Shown here one piece after another: positions 23,197-33,740 of a stretch of DNA of 64,000 nt (the stretch's first letter is position 1; each line of letters opens with the position of its first letter). A program made the translations under genes and the position numbers. This DNA comes from Nilaparvata lugens. Lineage: Eukaryota > Arthropoda > Insecta > Hemiptera > Delphacidae. The stretch is from NCBI RefSeq assembly GCF_014356525.2, contig NC_052511.1:48112182-48176181 (forward strand), read 5' to 3'. A model generated the notes under the pieces. It was not told the origin of the DNA and made no database searches. It was given only the letters and a program-made list of their open reading frames with translations.

Positions 23197-23446
23197 TCAA
23201 TACCTCTCTCTACCTATCTAATAATTATTTCTTACTCTCTATCCCTCCCTTACCCTATCACCCTCTTCATCTCTTACTTTACCTCCATCACTGTCCTTCT
23301 CCCTCTCTCTCCCACCAAACTCTCTCACTCCCAAGGAGGAAGAGAAAGTGAGAGAGTGAGGTGGGAGAGAGGGGGACAGAAATATTAGAAGAAATTTACG
23401 GAGAAATATTTATTAGAATAGTTAGAGAGAGGTATTGAGATTTTCA
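23189..23446. repeat. Long imperfect inverted repeat of CT/GA sequence
   Basis: Left arm aaaatctcaatacctctctc at 23189 and right arm gagagaggtattgagatttt at 23427 are complementary, and ccctctctctcccacc pairs with ggtgggagagaggg nearer the centre. It could form a hairpin of about 250 bases. Confidence 0.6.
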
Positions 23447-24586
23447 ATAATCTCTCTAGAGAAAGAGAGGGATCGAGTGGGAGAGGATGGGAGTGAGATT
23501 ATATGCCTTTATCAGGGCGGAATTAGGACTCCTGGTCCTCTCTGCCACACAACCTTCACAAAAGAAGACAATTCACATAAGAACAAAAAAAAATAGATAC
23601 ATATTATGTAATAAGATTACATAAGATTAATATATAAGTAAAAAAAAACTATTAATCGAAATACAAAAACATATAATAAAAAAGAATTTTAAACTTTATT
23701 TATTTATACAATTGGAAACAATTGGAGAGACAGGGATTGGGAGAAAGAAAGAAAATCAGAGATAAAGTGGAATTAAGGGAGAGGTTGTGGAGATAGAGTA
23801 GAATCGATACATAGAGCGAGATAGACATTATAGAGCGAAAGATTGAGTGAGAGAGAGTGTGTGTGAGAGGGTGAGTTGGATAGTGAGTTGGGTGAAAAAG
23901 GGAAGAGAGGGAGTGAGAGAAGAGTGAGAAAGTCAGAGAGAGAAAGTCAGAGAGAGAGAGACAGGCTGACAGAGCGAGAGGTGAGCGAGAGAGAGAAAGA
24001 AGAGATGGTGTGAGAGGAAGAGAAAGAGAGAGATATAGAGATAGAGAAAGGGATACAGAAAGAGAGTGGCAGTGAGAGAAAGTGAGAGAGAGAGAAAGAG
24101 AAAGAGAGAGAGCTTGAGAGGACTTTAAAGCTGTGCTATCAACGTGTAACAAACTGTGTGGAGATGGGATATAGCCAGGATAATAGGCTGTAATAACCTT
24201 CTGAAATGTGATGAATTAATGGTGCATTGGTGTTATACTGAGACTCACTGCAAACTGTCATCAGGTCTCATAATACTAGCATCAATGCTACCCATTAAAT
24301 CAATGCTGACAGTAGAGGAGATATGTTGATCTTAGCCCGAAAATTAATAACCTTGGTGTATTCAATTTGTCATGCAGAACAGACTTGAAGCGTCTCATCA
24401 ATTTATCGCGTTGAATTAAACGACTCAAGATTTTCACAGGCAATTTTATAGAGGTTTCAGATTTCATCAAGAATTCTGATTTTTTTCTGTTAGAATTTCT
24501 CAGCCCTAGTAAGCTAAATTTAGTAGAATCATGAAGAAAATAATACTCCTATTTCATTCTCTTTGTTTGTCTATATATTCTACTTG
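23447..24586. other. GA-rich tract and unassigned sequence
   Basis: 23705-24120 is mostly GAGAGAAAG-type purine repeat (its minus strand gives a long Ser/Leu frame that is not a gene). The remainder shows no recognisable gene. Confidence 0.5.
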
Positions 24587-25060
24587 CCGTCAGGCTCGCT
24601 TCGCTCGCCATATCCGTCACTCGAATGATAAACTACAGCGTTGCCGAAATTATTGTCTACGTTTCGTCTACTCTCCAACGTCCATGATCATATCACCCCA
24701 GCCCACATTGCTAGTTCAACATTAAAGCTTCCCGATCAAAGGCTTTTTCGAATAGTCAAGCTGTTAGAGATATCTTGAAATACGGTAATCCGAACTATTT
24801 TAAAGATGATTTCAAATTTGTCTCTGAAGGTAGGAGGATAGAGTCACATACTAGAACCGGAGAAAGTACTTTAAGGATACCCAATCATCGAAACTACTAT
24901 TTTCACAAAATCCTTTTAGTCAGTGCCTGTCGTGCATGGAATGCACTTCCTGTTTCTATCAGGTCCATCGAGAGCCGAGCGAGCTCATCCTGACTTTAAA
25001 AAAACATCTTCTGGAACAAATGACTGAAACTGTCCGGCCCTTGAACGATCACATGACAAC
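24587..25060 (+). pseudogene. LINE reverse transcriptase C-terminal fragment, with a Helitron end fragment at its start
   Basis: Broken frame. KLQRCRNYCLRF followed by a frame change and then DILKYGNPNYFKDDFKF, RIPNHRNYYFHKILLVSACR, AWNALPVSIRS match the C-terminal pattern of Jockey/CR1-type LINE ORF2 proteins (short conserved HR...Y.....V..CR.WN.LP..IR). Several frame breaks and a TGA show it is dead. Bases 24589-24620 (gccgtcaggctcgcttcgct...) equal the family H Helitron end, so two elements are joined here. Confidence 0.5.
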
Positions 25061-25363
25061 CATCCCCACCCATCCAACAATACAAACCTTTAAACCTGTT
25101 ATAGAATGAATGTGTATATATATATATTATTAAACTCATGTTTTTAATTATCCACTGCATACTGCTGTATATTACTGAAAGTTGATTACCCTTACTACTT
25201 TCAGCCTACTCATTTTATTAATCAATAATTTGATCTTATCTACCTATATAATTATTTTACTCTATCAATTTTCTGTTTTTTTCTCATAAATATTTATACT
25301 AATTAAATGTTTACAAAATTTCCATTAATAAATAAATCCTTAGCTTAATTAATTAAATTAACG
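25061..25363. other. AT-rich sequence, possible LINE 3' UTR
   Basis: Lies between the LINE fragment and family E copy 7. It may be the LINE 3' UTR, but no homologous copy in the window tests this. Confidence 0.25.
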
Positions 25364-25647
25364 TTTTGGTAGAGAGTTAGTGGGGAGGATATTTTAATAT
25401 TCTTTCCGAAGAATGGACATTGATATGTCCAAAGCTCCGCCAATTTATGTAGATGCAAACAATATAATTATCCATAGTTATTATATTACAAATTACTTTT
25501 TCATATCATAATACTTTCAATAATTATTTTCTTAGTCTATTATGTAAATTCATCTAATTTTGCTGTATTGTAAGCTATTGTATATAAGTGTAAAGCCAGT
25601 ATATATTGTAATCTACATAAATAAAGTACTCAATCAATCAATCAATC
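25364..25647 (+). mobile_element. Family E copy 7
   Basis: Full length. Upstream aaattaacgttttggtagag is shared with copy 13 at 47960, so the true element may start about 12 bases further 5' than in the other copies. Confidence 0.7.
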
Positions 25648-25649
25648 AT

Positions 25650-26562
25650 CTAGCAAGGGGGCTCCGCCCCCTGGACCCCCAACTGGATCGTCCAAGAATG
25701 AGATGCGCGGCTCGCTTCGCCGCCTGCATGTAGACCTCAGCGGAACCTCTGTACCGAATTCTGGACCCCCGAATGGATTGTCCAAAAATGAGATCAGGGG
25801 CTCGCTTCGCTCGCCTGCATGTAGACCTCAGCGGAACCTCTGTACCGAATTCTGGACCCCCGACTGGATTGTCCAAAAATGAGATCAGCGGGCTCGCTTC
25901 GCTCGCCTGCATGTAGAGGTTCAGCGGAACCTCTGTACCGAATTCGAACGTATTATGTCAATTTGATCTCGAAAAACACCTGTGACTATATCGGCGTATC
26001 TTTGGCGAACCAAATTCTTCCACTCTCAGCTTTACCTGTGTACTGAATTTTTTTAATATATTTTCATCAATAATTATTGGAAAAGGTGAGGAATCGCAGA
26101 AATGCTGAGAAAACGCTAATTGGATAAATTGGTATTTAGGAGGTCCTGGATAAATGCATTTCAATCTTCAACTTGATGCCAACCTAACAAAGTCAACTGA
26201 ACTTAATGCCAACCTGACAAGATTTCTAATTTAGTTACCAGAACAACTGTTTCGAAGAGGTACTCTCTCTAGATTATAGTTCTATATTAACATATGGTAT
26301 GGACATTTCAATTATTATAATTTTAAGATATTGGAATAAGAAGAATATACATGCTAAATGAACTTTAAACCCTTAAAAACCACCCTTAGAGCTAAAATTA
26401 TCGCCAAAAGATCTCTTAGTGCGCCTCTAAAGGGCCAACTGAACATACCTACCAAATTTGAACGTTTTTGGTCCGGTAGATTTTTAGTTCTGCGATTGAG
26501 TGAGTGAGTCAGTCAGTCAGTCAGTGAGTGAGTGAGTGCCATTTCGCTTTTATATACATAGA
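25650..26562 (-). mobile_element. Non-autonomous Helitron-like element, family H copy 1
   Basis: On the minus strand it starts TCTATGTATATAAAAGCG after an A and ends with hairpin GGGGGC-GGA-GCCCCC, TTG, CTAG. TC start, 3' hairpin and CTAG end are Helitron hallmarks. Near the 5' end it has a (CACT)n microsatellite and the segment ctaccggaccaaaaacgttc. Near the 3' end are three tandem units of about 90 bp (25674, 25764, 25855) with gctcgcttcgctcgcc. No helicase is encoded. The base after CTAG is A here, not T as in copies 2 and 3. Confidence 0.65.
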
Positions 26563-27134
26563 TTGTCTCCGGTAGACCAGAATTGTGTTTTCTTTCTCGC
26601 AATTCTCTCCTATTTCTGTATTGTAAGCTACTCTTACTGTATTGTAAGCTATTGTATATAAGTGTATAAGCCAGTATATATTGTAATCTACATAAATAAA
26701 GTACTCAATCAATCAATCAATCAATTTCTCTGAATCAATAATCATCAATCATAATACTTCTGTTTTGAACTTATGTTCTCCTGACCGAAAACTACACAAG
26801 ATCTCAAAGAATTTGAAAATATACAGTGTATATCTAGGCATTTGAGACTCATGAGCTATATATTTGTTGAGTATCTGCCACACGCTAAATAAATAATAAT
26901 ACTTCTGTGTCAGATACCAGTCTAAGAACATTTTGGTCACAATTAATCAGAAAATATTTGAAAATTGAAGAACTATAGTCTCTTATAGTCTCGTTTGCAT
27001 ACCATTTAATAGAAATACTTCACATTTTGTCAACCCATTATTTATTATGAGTTTAGATCAAAGTATAATAAGTTGCTGTATTACGTACATTATCTTTAGT
27101 AAACTGGAGGCTTGAAAATCGAGCACAGATCATT
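26563..27134. other. Unassigned, with a family E scrap
   Basis: 26637-26726 is a 3' fragment of family E (taagctattgtatataagtg to (AATC)n). The rest shows no gene. Confidence 0.4.
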
Positions 27135-27716
27135 ATAGAGAGTTATAATGACAGTAGATAAACATAGCATAACAGTGTTGCCGATTCTCTGCCTGCAACT
27201 GTCTTCTATAAAAGATAGCTGATACAGTATATCTGATGTAATATTAACTGGTCGAAATGGTCAACAATATTTTATTCGTCAACATATTTTTCAATGATTA
27301 AATAATGAATTTCTAGTGTTTTGTGGATTAATTATATTTCCAAATTCCTATAAACGATCTGGCAACATTCTAGAAGCTAGAACGAGCTAGAAAAGTATAT
27401 CGCCATCTGCTTTTTCGAATGATAAACATGGATAGCAACACCAATATCAAAGCGACCTCTAATACAAGGCCCCGGCCTACGATATTGCAACGTCGCAGTG
27501 TAGGCCTAGTACATGATTGGTGAAAAAGATTTAAAAAATTACAGCTGATCTTTTTCACGCATCATGTATTAGATTCTAGGCCTACACTGTGACGTTGCTA
27601 TATCGTAGGCCAGGGCCTTGTATTAGAGGTGTAAACTGATGAGAAGAGTAAATATTAATATTACTCAATATTAATATTAAAATCAATCAAGTACTGCCAT
27701 TAAAACGTGGACCTTA
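27135..27716 (+). mobile_element. Family A MITE with a nested palindromic MITE
   Basis: gttgccgattctctgcctgc and gatagctgatacagtatatc at the left and tgataaacatggatagcaac, actgccattaaaacgtggac at the right define a diverged family A element. A 176-bp foldback at 27455-27630 interrupts it. Confidence 0.6.
27455..27630. mobile_element. Foldback MITE with about 54-bp inverted arms
   Basis: Left arm cctctaatacaaggccccgg... and right arm ...ccagggccttgtattagagg pair almost without mismatch, including gtaggcctag/ctaggcctac. The 68-bp centre contains cagctgatctttttcacgca. Only one copy in the window. Confidence 0.65.
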
Positions 27717-28047
27717 CAATAGCATGGGACAGTGTGAGTGAAGCAATACGATTGGTAGTTGATTGACAGCTTGCCATTGGCCGAGACAAGACTCGCGTAT
27801 GGTGGGAGGTGTGACGTCTTGCTCGGCCAGTAGCATACTGGCAAACGATTACCAGTCATATGGCTTTATTCAAGTTACACTAGCGTGTGTATTTGGCTGA
27901 CCGAAGATTTCTGTTTATTTATTGGATGAAGTGAGTATTCATTTACCAAAGATTAATAAACGATTACAAATTATCACCGAATTCCAGATAGTAACAGTAT
28001 TTTTGCAACGTAGGATATTATATCATCACCGCATCAAAAGCGTGTAA
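27717..28047 (+). promoter_or_regulatory. Possible host promoter and first exon
   Basis: Non-repetitive. Two inverted or direct CCAAT-type boxes (gattgg 27750, cattggcc 27775), a CRE-like TGACGTC near 27811, then ATGAA followed by GTGAGT at 27926-27936. A start codon placed right before a strong splice donor would be a short first coding exon. No downstream exon was found, so this is an inference. Confidence 0.25.
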
Positions 28048-28689
28048 TCTATATATATAAAAGCGAAATGGCACTCACTCACTGACTGACTGACTCACTC
28101 ACTCACTCACTCACTCACTCGCATAACTAAAAATCTACCGGATCAAAAACGTTCAAATTTGGTAGGTATGTTCAGTTGGCCCTTTAGAGGCGCACTAAGA
28201 AATCTTTTGGCAATATTTCAACTCCAAGGGTTGTTTTTAAGGGTTTAGAGTTCGTCTTTTAGCATGTGTATTCTTCTTCTCCCAATCTCTTAATTATAAT
28301 TGAAATTTCCATATCATATATCATTATGTTACTATAGAACTATAATCTAGATAGAGTATCTCTTCGAAACAGTTGTTAACTGGCAACTGAATTAAATTTT
28401 GTCTGGTTGGCATTAAGTTGATTGACTTTGTTAGGTTGGCACCAAGTTGAAGATTTAAATGCATTTATCGCGGAAAAATGATTGGGCACTGCTACTTCAA
28501 TCTGGGAAATTATATTTCTAGCCGTCAGGCTCGCTTCGCTCGCCGTATCCGTTTAGCCAGACGTTTAGTCTGGACCCCCGACTGGATTGTCCTAACATAT
28601 GATAAAAATGCTCAAATGAAAAATGCAGGCGAGCGAAGCGAGCCCCCTGGCTAGACGGATACGGCGAGCGAAGCGAGCCTGACGGCTAG
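28048..28689 (+). mobile_element. Complete non-autonomous Helitron-like element, family H copy 2
   Basis: Starts A|TCTATATATATAAAAGCG (28048) and ends AGCCTGACGG-CTAG|T (28689), i.e. inserted between A and T as Helitrons do. 5' microsatellite (CACT)n at 28073-28121. Its last 164 bp are two Helitron 3' ends in inverted orientation (28525 CTAGCCGTCAGGC and 28676 GCCTGACGGCTAG). Non-coding. Confidence 0.7.
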
Positions 28690-28699
28690 TACAATATAA

Positions 28700-28862
28700 A
28701 AGTGCGTGCAGATATACGCGCCGCGAACATGAACAATTCATTTTTAATCAGCTGATGCCAAGCTTTTTATATCTGTATCTTACCGTTTCTAAAAAATACA
28801 GATATGGTCAGCTGATTAAAAGTGAATTGCACATGTTCGCGGCGCGTATATCTGTACGCACC
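28700..28862. mobile_element. Family D palindromic MITE, copy 1
   Basis: AAGTGCGTGCAGATATACGC and GCGTATATCTGTACGCACCT are inverted, and pairing continues almost to the middle (ttaatcagctgatgcc / ggtcagctgattaa). Its termini resemble family C, suggesting mobilisation by the same transposase. Confidence 0.7.
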
Positions 28863-29446
28863 TTTAGGAATCCAGTCTCATATTTTATCCAAGTCAAGGT
28901 TGACATTATTACTGTCATTATTTATTTCTAGTATATTTCTTGAGAGGTCCTTCCTTATCCTCTTCATAACAGAAGGGCAGCTCCAGAATCCTCCTTGATC
29001 CTTCATCAGAAATCTTGACATCCTTCATTTATCAGGATCAAAGGCTCAAGAGTCTGCTATAGGAGGAGAGAAGAGTCCTTCTGAGTCCTTAATAACTTTC
29101 CCATTTAACGAGTTTTCTCACTGAACTACTATCACCAAGTTATATAGTATATAGTATATTATCACTAAGTATATAGTGGTGATCCTCATATTATAATCGG
29201 TATCAATATGATACATTTATGAAAGATTTCTTTTAGATACTCGGATCTCTATTTGAAAAAAATAGATGAGAGTGTTGATTCAAAACATTTTTAGCGATAT
29301 GGGGAATTTGAGTCATTAATTTATAAGGTACCTCAGGCAATTTACCAATTGTTATCGTTAATCATGTTTTAAATTTATAAGTTATTATTTAGTCGATTCT
29401 CATTTCAGTATATTATATCATTTATAATTTGCAGCAGTGATCAATC
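28863..29446. other. Unassigned AT-rich region
   Basis: No gene or repeat recognised, apart from local duplication of atcactaagtatatag near 29145. Confidence 0.3.
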
Positions 29447-29867
29447 TATACTATAATGAATTAAAGAACTGGCTTATACACGTACGGGATAGGAGAATCC
29501 TATACTATAAGACGAGCAACTTCTGTTTATATGTTTAGATGTTTGGATGTTCAGATCTTTGGATGTTTAGATGTTTGTATTTCACCGGATCTCGAAAACG
29601 GCTCTAACGATTCTCACGAAATTCAAAACATAGTAGGTTTATAATAATAAAGATTCGATTGCACTAGGTCTCATCCCTGAGAAAACTCACTGAAGGACAT
29701 TAAAAGGATAATTATTATTCATCCTTGGAAAAACATCTGATAATAATTATTATTTCGTCGTCTGTTGGTGATGGAAGTGAGTGGGCGAGTTCATGTGTGT
29801 GGGACTGGGTCAAAATTATGACTCTTTGCTGTTGAACTTTTGTAATCATTCAATCAGGTACTTAGTG
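29447..29867 (+). mobile_element. Family G 5' end and flanking sequence
   Basis: TCTATACTATAATGAATTAA and ggcttatacacgtacgggat are the 5' end of family G. A second ctatactataaga follows at 29510 with an atgtttagatgtttgg tandem. The 3' part of a family G copy lies at 30165-30345. Confidence 0.4.
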
Positions 29868-30003
29868 CCGGTTGCAAAAAAGCCGGGTTATTCTCAATCC
29901 TGATTAATTTCAGAAGATTCATCTTTTTGAAATGGTCTTCTTTGATTTGGTTGACGTGAAGTTAATCAGGATTAAAATTTAACCGGCTTTTGTGCAACTG
30001 GTC
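29868..30003. mobile_element. Family L palindromic MITE, copy 1
   Basis: gtgccggttgcaaaaaagcc and ccggcttttgtgcaactggt are inverted; gattaa/ttaatc arms pair further in. A second copy is at 52762. Confidence 0.6.
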
Positions 30004-30570
30004 CTTTGTGAGGGAATTTTTTGCATTTCTCTGGGCTTTAATCTCAATTTACTGTTATTGGATGGAACATTTGTGTATGAATGTTATAATAATTTCTTCT
30101 TTCGTAATACATTTTTCATGCTTTTGTAGTCCAGAGCGAAGCTCGGTCCCCGATATTTATGATTGACGCATCATCACGTCTGAACTATTCAACTGATTAA
30201 ACTTGAATTTTTGTATATAGATTCTCAATTAACCGAGGATAGTTATAGGCCTATTTTCAATTCTTCAAAATGTCATCAAGTCAAGTTTTCAGTTTGTCAA
30301 GTTTTTAAATAGACCCTTGCGGAACACAGGTTACCTACTATTCTATCATAATTCATAAATTTTAATACCTTACAGTCTAAAACGTTCAAACGATAGTCTG
30401 AATTCAAACGTTATGAATCTTATTTTGGTGTTTTATTCCATCCTCAGTCGGTTGTAAGAGAAGCCAATCAAATTTGACCGCCGTAGAATGATGTCATTAA
30501 ACGAAGCCGATACACCGAGACTCAATGACGGAGACTTTAAAATGCTGTAACAACATTTCACTATCATTGA
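30004..30570. other. Family G 3' part and unassigned flank
   Basis: 30165-30345 (gacgcatcatcacgtctgaa ... cacaggttacctactatt) is the interior and 3' end of family G. No gene seen on either side. Confidence 0.4.
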
Positions 30571-31359
30571 CCGAACGAAGTGAGGTCTAAAGGTGCGTAC
30601 AGACTCTCGCTCTGCTCCGCAACCGAACGTCACTCCAGCAGAGCGATTGATGATCGACCGGCGAGCAAGTGTAGTTCCACCGGGGAACGCGAGAAGATCT
30701 AACATCTTCCGTAACGTTCATGATGGGTGCGTGGGCGGTCCGACTGTGGTTCGATGGTGGTACGAAGGCGGTACGTGGGCGGTACGAGGGAGGAGCGTGC
30801 TCGGTGCGGGTTGGAAGCACGAATATGTGTACGCAGCTTAAGATTCAAGTCGACGGTTTGGCATTTCTCTTAATGTTTATATGTTGCGCATTTACGACGA
30901 AACGCGGTAAAATATTCTCATGAAATTTGACAGGTATGTTCCTTTTTTTAATTGCGCGTCAACGTATATACAAGGTTTTTGGAAATTTTGCATTTCAAGG
31001 ATAATATTAAAGGAAAAAGGAGCCTCCTCCATACGCCAATATCAGAGTAAAAATCAGACTATAGAATTATTCATCATAAATCAGCTGTCTAGTGGACTAT
31101 AATACTACCCGTTCAAAAACATCGAACATCTTGAAAATGTATCTTTTCATCAACGTTGCAGCCAGACCTGATAACAGCGCTCACACTCACATTCCGGGAC
31201 GACACGTCACGGTACGATAGGACAAAAAGCTCTATGTTCATTTAGGATTTTTTTCTAGACATTTTAAATTGATAAATTATTTTTTAATTTTTGAGAAAAA
31301 ATAACAACAGGTCAATGTAACTTACTGAGCGCGAGGTCTACTGTTCACAGAACTACTGG
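30571..31359 (+). mobile_element. Family B element, long subfamily, with family C inside
   Basis: TTGACCGAACGAAGTGAGG start and CACAGAACTACT end. A family C copy splits the left end at 30590. The right half matches the long copy at 664 but lacks its hAT-like insert, giving an empty site (ggactataatactacccg). Confidence 0.7.
30590..30838. mobile_element. Family C MITE, copy 3 (nested)
   Basis: Ends AAGGTGCGTACAGACTC and TGTGTACGCAGCTT; interior matches copy 2 in inverted order. The uninterrupted family B sequence (gaggtctaagattcaag) is restored when it is removed, with a TAA-type duplication. Confidence 0.7.
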
Positions 31360-31493
31360 CTAAATGCAATTTCGGTATCGTGGGATACTGCCCTTTTCAC
31401 TTAGTTTTGTTTTCTTTGCTGAGGATGATGCCTAAATGAGCTCTAGGCTTGTGCGTGGGTAATGGACGGATGACATTTTAAACAGTATAAAGC
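31360..31493. other. Unassigned spacer
   Basis: Nothing recognised. Confidence 0.3.
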
Positions 31494-31667
31494 CCTACAC
31501 ACACATATCGATTTTTGTTCGTAAGATATTTTGTCGTCCTTATGAATTCCATCAGATTAAACGGAGCTTGACAAACATCATCTGTTTGAAATCATCTGTT
31601 TAATCTAATAGAATTCATAACGACGGCAAAATACCGTACGAACAAAAACCGATGTGTGTGTAGCTAA
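31494..31667. mobile_element. Palindromic MITE, family M
   Basis: cctacacacacatatcgatt and gatgtgtgtgtagct arms pair; pairing continues through tttttgttcgta/tacgaacaaaaa and tatgaattc/gaattcata. Single copy here. Confidence 0.6.
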
Positions 31668-31773
31668 CCTTACTACGTCAAGTTACATAATCAGACAGTG
31701 ATAATCCGTGTTTATAACCTTCAAAAAGTACAAAGTTCTGAAAATAAATATTTTTTTCAAAATAAATTCTTAC

Positions 31774-31836
31774 CTGGAGAGCAATTTCCACTCATACTGC
31801 CATTGACATCCTCGCACGGTGATTGGTCCGTAGTGA
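31774..31836 (-). CDS. Candidate host exon: start of a CLIP-like cysteine domain
   Basis: On the minus strand a branch-point-like CTAAC lies about 20 bases before ...AATCAACAG, followed by a 63-bp open segment ending CTCCAG and donor GTAAGA. Read in phase 1 it gives SPCEDVNGSMSGNC plus flanking residues. The spacing C-x(4-5)-G-x(3)-G-x-C resembles the beginning of CLIP domains of insect serine proteases and their homologues, which act in haemolymph cascades. Both splice sites are phase 1, as usual for extracellular modules. Neighbouring exons were not found, so the gene and domain name are tentative. Confidence 0.4.
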
Positions 31837-32004
31837 CTGTTGATTGGAACACAGGTTAGTCAAGGATTACTCAGTTCACTGATTTTCCACGATTTTCTCG
31901 AGTTTTTCCAAGTTTTTCCCGGTCGATAGTGACTGATGAGTGTATCACAAAGTAGTCAGAAATCACCAAATTCAATGTTTTGAATACAATCTTCTAACAC
32001 CTCT

Positions 32005-32660
32005 CTTACCACTTTTTTCTAACCTTTTTTCTTCAACTTGTTGTAGTTCTTCAACTTGAACTACTTCCTCAACTTGTTGCAGATCTTCAACTTGAACTAC
32101 TTCTTCAACTTGTTGTAGATCTTCAAGTTAGACTACTTCTTCAACTTGTTGTAGTTCTTCAACTTAGACTACTTCTTCAACTTGCTGTAGTTCTTCAACT
32201 TGGAATACTTCTTCAACTTGTTGTAGCTCTTCAACTTGAATTACTTCTTCAACATTTGTAGTACTTCAACTTAGACTACTTCTTCAACTTGTTGTCGTTC
32301 TTCAACTTGGAATACTTCTTCAACTTGTTGTAGCTCTTCAACTTAGACTACTTCTTCAACTTTTTGTAGTTCTTCAACTTGGAATACTTCTTCAACTTAG
32401 ACTACTTCTTCAACTTGCTGTAGTTCTTCAACCCAAAGTACTTCTTCAACTTGTTGATGTTCTTCAACTTTGACTACTTCTTCAACTTTTTGTAGCTCTT
32501 CAACGCGTTCTACTTCTTCAACTTTTAGTAGTTCTCCAACTAAAACTACTTCTTCAACTTGTTGTAGTTCCACAACTTGAACTACCTCTTCAACTTGTTG
32601 TAGTTCGTCAACTTAAACCACTTCTTCAACTTGTTGAATCTCTCCAAACTGAAACGAGCT
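32005..32660. repeat. Degenerate tandem repeat of TTCTTCAACTTGTTGTAG type
   Basis: Units of about 18 bp in 36-bp pairs (cttcaacttgttgtagt / cttcaacttgaactactt), some 18 pairs. The minus strand would read Val-Glu-Glu-Leu-Gln-Gln-like heptads, but recurring GTCTAA puts stop codons in that frame. Confidence 0.8.
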
Positions 32661-33300
32661 AGTCACTTAAGTACCTCTAGTATTTACCACTTCTGTGTTT
32701 ATTTCCTTTACTTCTTTCTCAAGTTTTTTTTCTCAACTTTTTCTCAAGTACCTACTTTTTCAACTTTTTTCAGACTTGAAAGTCTTAGAACACTAGCAGA
32801 GTATTTATTGTGAAAAGACAGGAGCAAATAGTGTCTGTTTAGCTTTACTAACTTTAGTACAAAATTGAGTTCCAGAAATTGGTACTAAAAACAGATTTTG
32901 TCATAGTGTAGAGTAATTTACTCTTCAATACTTCAAATATTCTATGAACTGTCATTCAATTAGACAACTCTGAGTACTTAACTCTTCAATACTTCAAATA
33001 TTTTATGAAATGTTATTCAATTAGACATCTCTGAGTACTTAACTCTTCAATACTTCAAATATTTTTTGACCTGTTATTCAATTAGATAACTCGCTGAAAT
33101 ATTTAATATGGAGTGATAGAAGAGTATAGAGTAAATCTTGCAACACTGGAACAACTTCAGCAACTAGACAATTTTAGTACTTTAGCAAATTAAGCACTGG
33201 GATTTAGCAACTAGTTTCTCCAAAATTTAACACTCTTTTCAACAAACTTGACACAGTTTGAAGTATGGAGAATACAAATTTTTTTCACCGACAACTCAAT
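32661..33300. repeat. Unassigned, with a 61-bp tandem triplet
   Basis: actcttcaatacttcaaata begins at about 32930, 32991 and 33052, giving three 61-bp units followed by decay. No gene seen. Confidence 0.6.
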
Positions 33301-33740
33301 AAAGCAGATTGATAACTCTGATTGAAGCAAGCTGCACCAGATATCTTGCTACAAGATGCATTCCAAAAATCGCGGAAACAGTCTCTAGTTTTAGTTTATC
33401 AAGCTCTCAATCAAATTTAGCACAATTTCTAGTGTAGTCTATGAGAATTCACCCTTATGAAAAACTCGTCGCAATGTTGTATAGAACAATGATGCAAGTC
33501 TTAGTTTAGCACGCTGTCAATAAAGTTCTACACAATTTCTAGTGAAGCCTATAAGAATTCACCCTTATGAACAGCTTGTTGCAATGTTGTATAGAACAAA
33601 GTTACAAGTTGCAACAGTCTAAAGTCTTAGTTTACCACGCTTCCAATCAAATTCAACATAATTTATAGTGTAATCTATGAGAATATACCTTTATGAACAG
33701 CTTGTTGCAATGTTTTATTACACAGTGTTGAAAGTTGCAA
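33301..33740. repeat. Tandem repeat of about 110-126 bp
   Basis: gcaatgttgtatagaacaa recurs at 33471 and 33581, and in decayed form at 33707, with conserved text between. Three units. Confidence 0.6.

Noticed and set aside
23700..24152. 150-codon Ser/Leu/His frame on the minus strand
   Set aside because: Translation of the GA-rich tract.
30593..30841. 82-codon frame rich in Arg and Val
   Set aside because: Lies wholly within a family C MITE; similar frames in the other copies are broken.
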